Positions 62,945 through 64,000 of a stretch of 64,000 nucleotides of DNA are shown here, one piece after another. A model generated the notes under the pieces. That model was not told the DNA's origin. It searched no databases and was given only the letters and a program-made list of their open reading frames with translations. Position 1 is the stretch's first letter. Each line of letters begins with the position of its first letter. The position numbers were made by a program, and so were the translations under genes. Origin of the DNA: UBA11524 sp963642705 (GTDB lineage: Bacteria > Bacillota > Clostridia > Christensenellales > Aristaeellaceae); the NCBI GenBank assembly GCA_963642705.1, contig CAVIHU010000003.1:1-64000 (forward strand). The letters run 5' to 3'.

Positions 62945-63286
62945 GTGCAGCACAGGTCTGTCCAATGGCGGTCTGTCGTGATTCTGTTTTTCGCGCTCGG
63001 CATTATCTTCTATATCGTGATGTCGCAGGCAAAGCAGGAGCTGGCATCTATGCAAACACGTTCAGAGCAGCTGCAGGCGACGTATGCATCGCTGGATCAG
63101 GAGAACAAGGAGCTGCAGAGCGAGCTGAAGTATGTATCGACGGATACCTATGTCGAAGAGGCGGCGCGAAGCGAGCTCGGCTATGTGCGCAACGGTGAAA
63201 TTCAGTTTCATTTTGCCAGCATCGATGTGCTGAAAGGGTATACAGAGTCCGAATGGAACGCCTTGCTGGAGGAATTCAGAGAATAA
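62945..63286 (+). CDS. DivIC/FtsB-like septum formation initiator
   Basis: A small bitopic division protein of the DivIC/FtsB type that links FtsL to the divisome. The start is GTG 62945 with AAAGGGG upstream; an ATG 5 nt earlier is out of frame. Of 113 residues there is a short cytoplasmic tail, one transmembrane helix (about 9-28, VVILFFALGIIFYIVM), an extracellular coiled coil (about 32-65, ELASMQTRSEQLQATYASLDQ) and the family's YVEEAARSELGYVRNGE motif. It precedes a Ppx/GppA gene, from which it is separated by a terminator. Confidence 0.88.
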   Translation: MQHRSVQWRSVVILFFALGIIFYIVMSQAKQELASMQTRSEQLQATYASLDQENKELQSELKYVSTDTYVEEAARSELGYVRNGEIQFHFASIDVLKGYTESEWNALLEEFRE

Positions 63287-63290
63287 GGGG

Positions 63291-63323
63291 AGTCTCTGCG
63301 CTTTGCAGAGGCTTTTTCCTTTT
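63291..63323 (+). terminator. intrinsic terminator after the DivIC-like gene
   Basis: AGTCTCTGC (63291-63299) pairs with GCAGAGGCT (63305-63313) and is followed by TTTTTCCTTTTT. Confidence 0.85.
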
Positions 63324-63350
63324 TCACAATGATGAAGAGGAGACAAAACC

Positions 63351-64000
63351 ATGAGAGCAGCAGTCATCGGCATTGGATCCAACTCTGTCAGAATGCTCGT
63401 TGCCGAAACAAATGGTCAGGACATGAACCGCATCGGTCGCGAACGTGCAGGCACACGTCTTTTTGCCGGTCTGGATGAACAGAAGCGTCTTTCTGCCGAG
63501 GCGATGCTCGTTTCCTGCGATGCTGTCCGGCGGATGGCGGAATCTGCAAAGGGACAACACGCCGAGCACATCGACCTGTTCGCGACAAGCGCCACGCGGG
63601 ACGCAGCGAATCGGCAGGAATTTGCGGAGCTGCTCAGGCAGGAAACGGGGCTTGAGCTGGAAATTTGCTCCGGCAACGAGGAGGCTGCGCTGTCCTTCTT
63701 TGGCGCGACGGATGGCGGCGATTCCGGCGTTATCGACATCGGCGGCGGTTCAACGGAAATCATCTTCGGGCAGGGCATGAGCATCCGCTGTGCCTTCTCC
63801 TGTCAGATGGGCGCGGTGCGGCTGTTTCGTCAGTTGACGATTCGCGATCACGGCGATTTGGATGCGGTCGAGCAGGTCGCATCGGACATCCTCGCGGATA
63901 AGCTGCTTGATTATCCGGCGCTGACGATGCCATCCAGCTGGCGCGGCACCGGCGGAACATTCACAACGCTCGCGGCGATGGTGAAGGGAATATACTGGTC
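63351..64000 (+). CDS. Ppx/GppA phosphatase family protein (5' part)
   Basis: Incomplete: the frame runs off the window end. ATG 63351 has GAGGAG upstream. The first 216 codons show the ASKHA-type fold: AVIGIGSNSVRMLVAE (first phosphate loop), FATSATRDAANR, CSGNEEAALSFFGA, VIDIGGGSTEII (second phosphate loop) and GTGGTFTTLA. Family members hydrolyse exopolyphosphate and/or pppGpp; which applies here cannot be told. The position after a DivIC-like gene is common in Firmicutes. Confidence 0.92.
   Translation, partial: MRAAVIGIGSNSVRMLVAETNGQDMNRIGRERAGTRLFAGLDEQKRLSAEAMLVSCDAVRRMAESAKGQHAEHIDLFATSATRDAANRQEFAELLRQETGLELEICSGNEEAALSFFGATDGGDSGVIDIGGGSTEIIFGQGMSIRCAFSCQMGAVRLFRQLTIRDHGDLDAVEQVASDILADKLLDYPALTMPSSWRGTGGTFTTLAAMVKGIYW

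Overview
The window looks like chromosome of an anaerobic, fairly high-GC Clostridia-type Firmicute (inference). The evidence is a PolC-type replicase of about 1,470 residues, the Clostridia-like order frr–uppS–cdsA–dxr–rseP–ispG–polC, strong AGGAGG ribosome-binding sites, consensus sigma-A promoters with 17-bp spacers, a class III (oxygen-sensitive) ribonucleotide reductase, and the helicase/nuclease pair YprA–YprB. The 64 kb are densely coding and mostly housekeeping. No CRISPR array, rRNA operon or prophage was seen. The one clear mobile element is an IS30-family insertion sequence.

Layout. 1–2300: two + strand tRNAs (Gln, Glu), murG, then a seven-tRNA operon on the minus strand. 2336–4067: an IS30-type element with an unusual set of repeated end motifs. 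4090–7090: nrdD–nrdG behind tandem NrdR-like boxes. 7290–12780: an ABC exporter, a GNAT–ManA fusion, an M19 dipeptidase and a zinc-ribbon membrane protein. 12826–19021: a minus-strand signalling and envelope locus (response regulator, histidine kinase, two GerMN-type lipoproteins, HtrA protease). 19171–26780: a two-domain glycosyltransferase, a LacI-type regulator, a 2-hydroxyacid dehydrogenase, a truncated glycyl-radical enzyme and a MATE exporter. 26764–30860: minus-strand small proteins, rpmB and a PrsA-like foldase lipoprotein. 31039–34594: a heterodimeric ABC exporter. 34634–45230: rpsB (with a structured leader)–tsf, yprA–yprB–TPR protein, pth–mfd. 45229–50229: a Cys-motif protein, a cupin, rsmA, and a Mg2+ P-type ATPase with a long 5' leader. 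50373–62011: pyrH, frr, small ORF, uppS, cdsA, dxr, rseP, ispG, polC. 62032–64000: an unknown protein, a DivIC/FtsB-like protein and the start of a Ppx/GppA phosphatase.

How the genes work together. The envelope is the main theme. MurG, UppS, CdsA, Dxr/IspG (isoprenoid precursors for undecaprenyl-P), RseP, HtrA, PrsA-like foldase, GerMN lipoproteins and DivIC all serve wall, membrane or surface-protein quality control. The second theme is translation and genome maintenance: nine tRNAs, rpsB, tsf, frr, rpmB, pth, rsmA, mfd, polC, nrdDG.

Most notable observations. (1) The mgtA leader has two candidate leader peptides, an intrinsic terminator between them and a hairpin holding the mgtA Shine–Dalgarno. 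(2) NrdD ends before the expected C-terminal glycyl-radical loop. (3) The IS30 element carries about nine copies of one 18-bp motif. (4) The two-component system is joined to two GerMN lipoproteins and HtrA, a layout resembling actinobacterial MtrAB–LpqB. (5) There are two protein fusions, GNAT–ManA and GT4–second glycosyltransferase. All family assignments were made by eye from motifs; no database search was possible.
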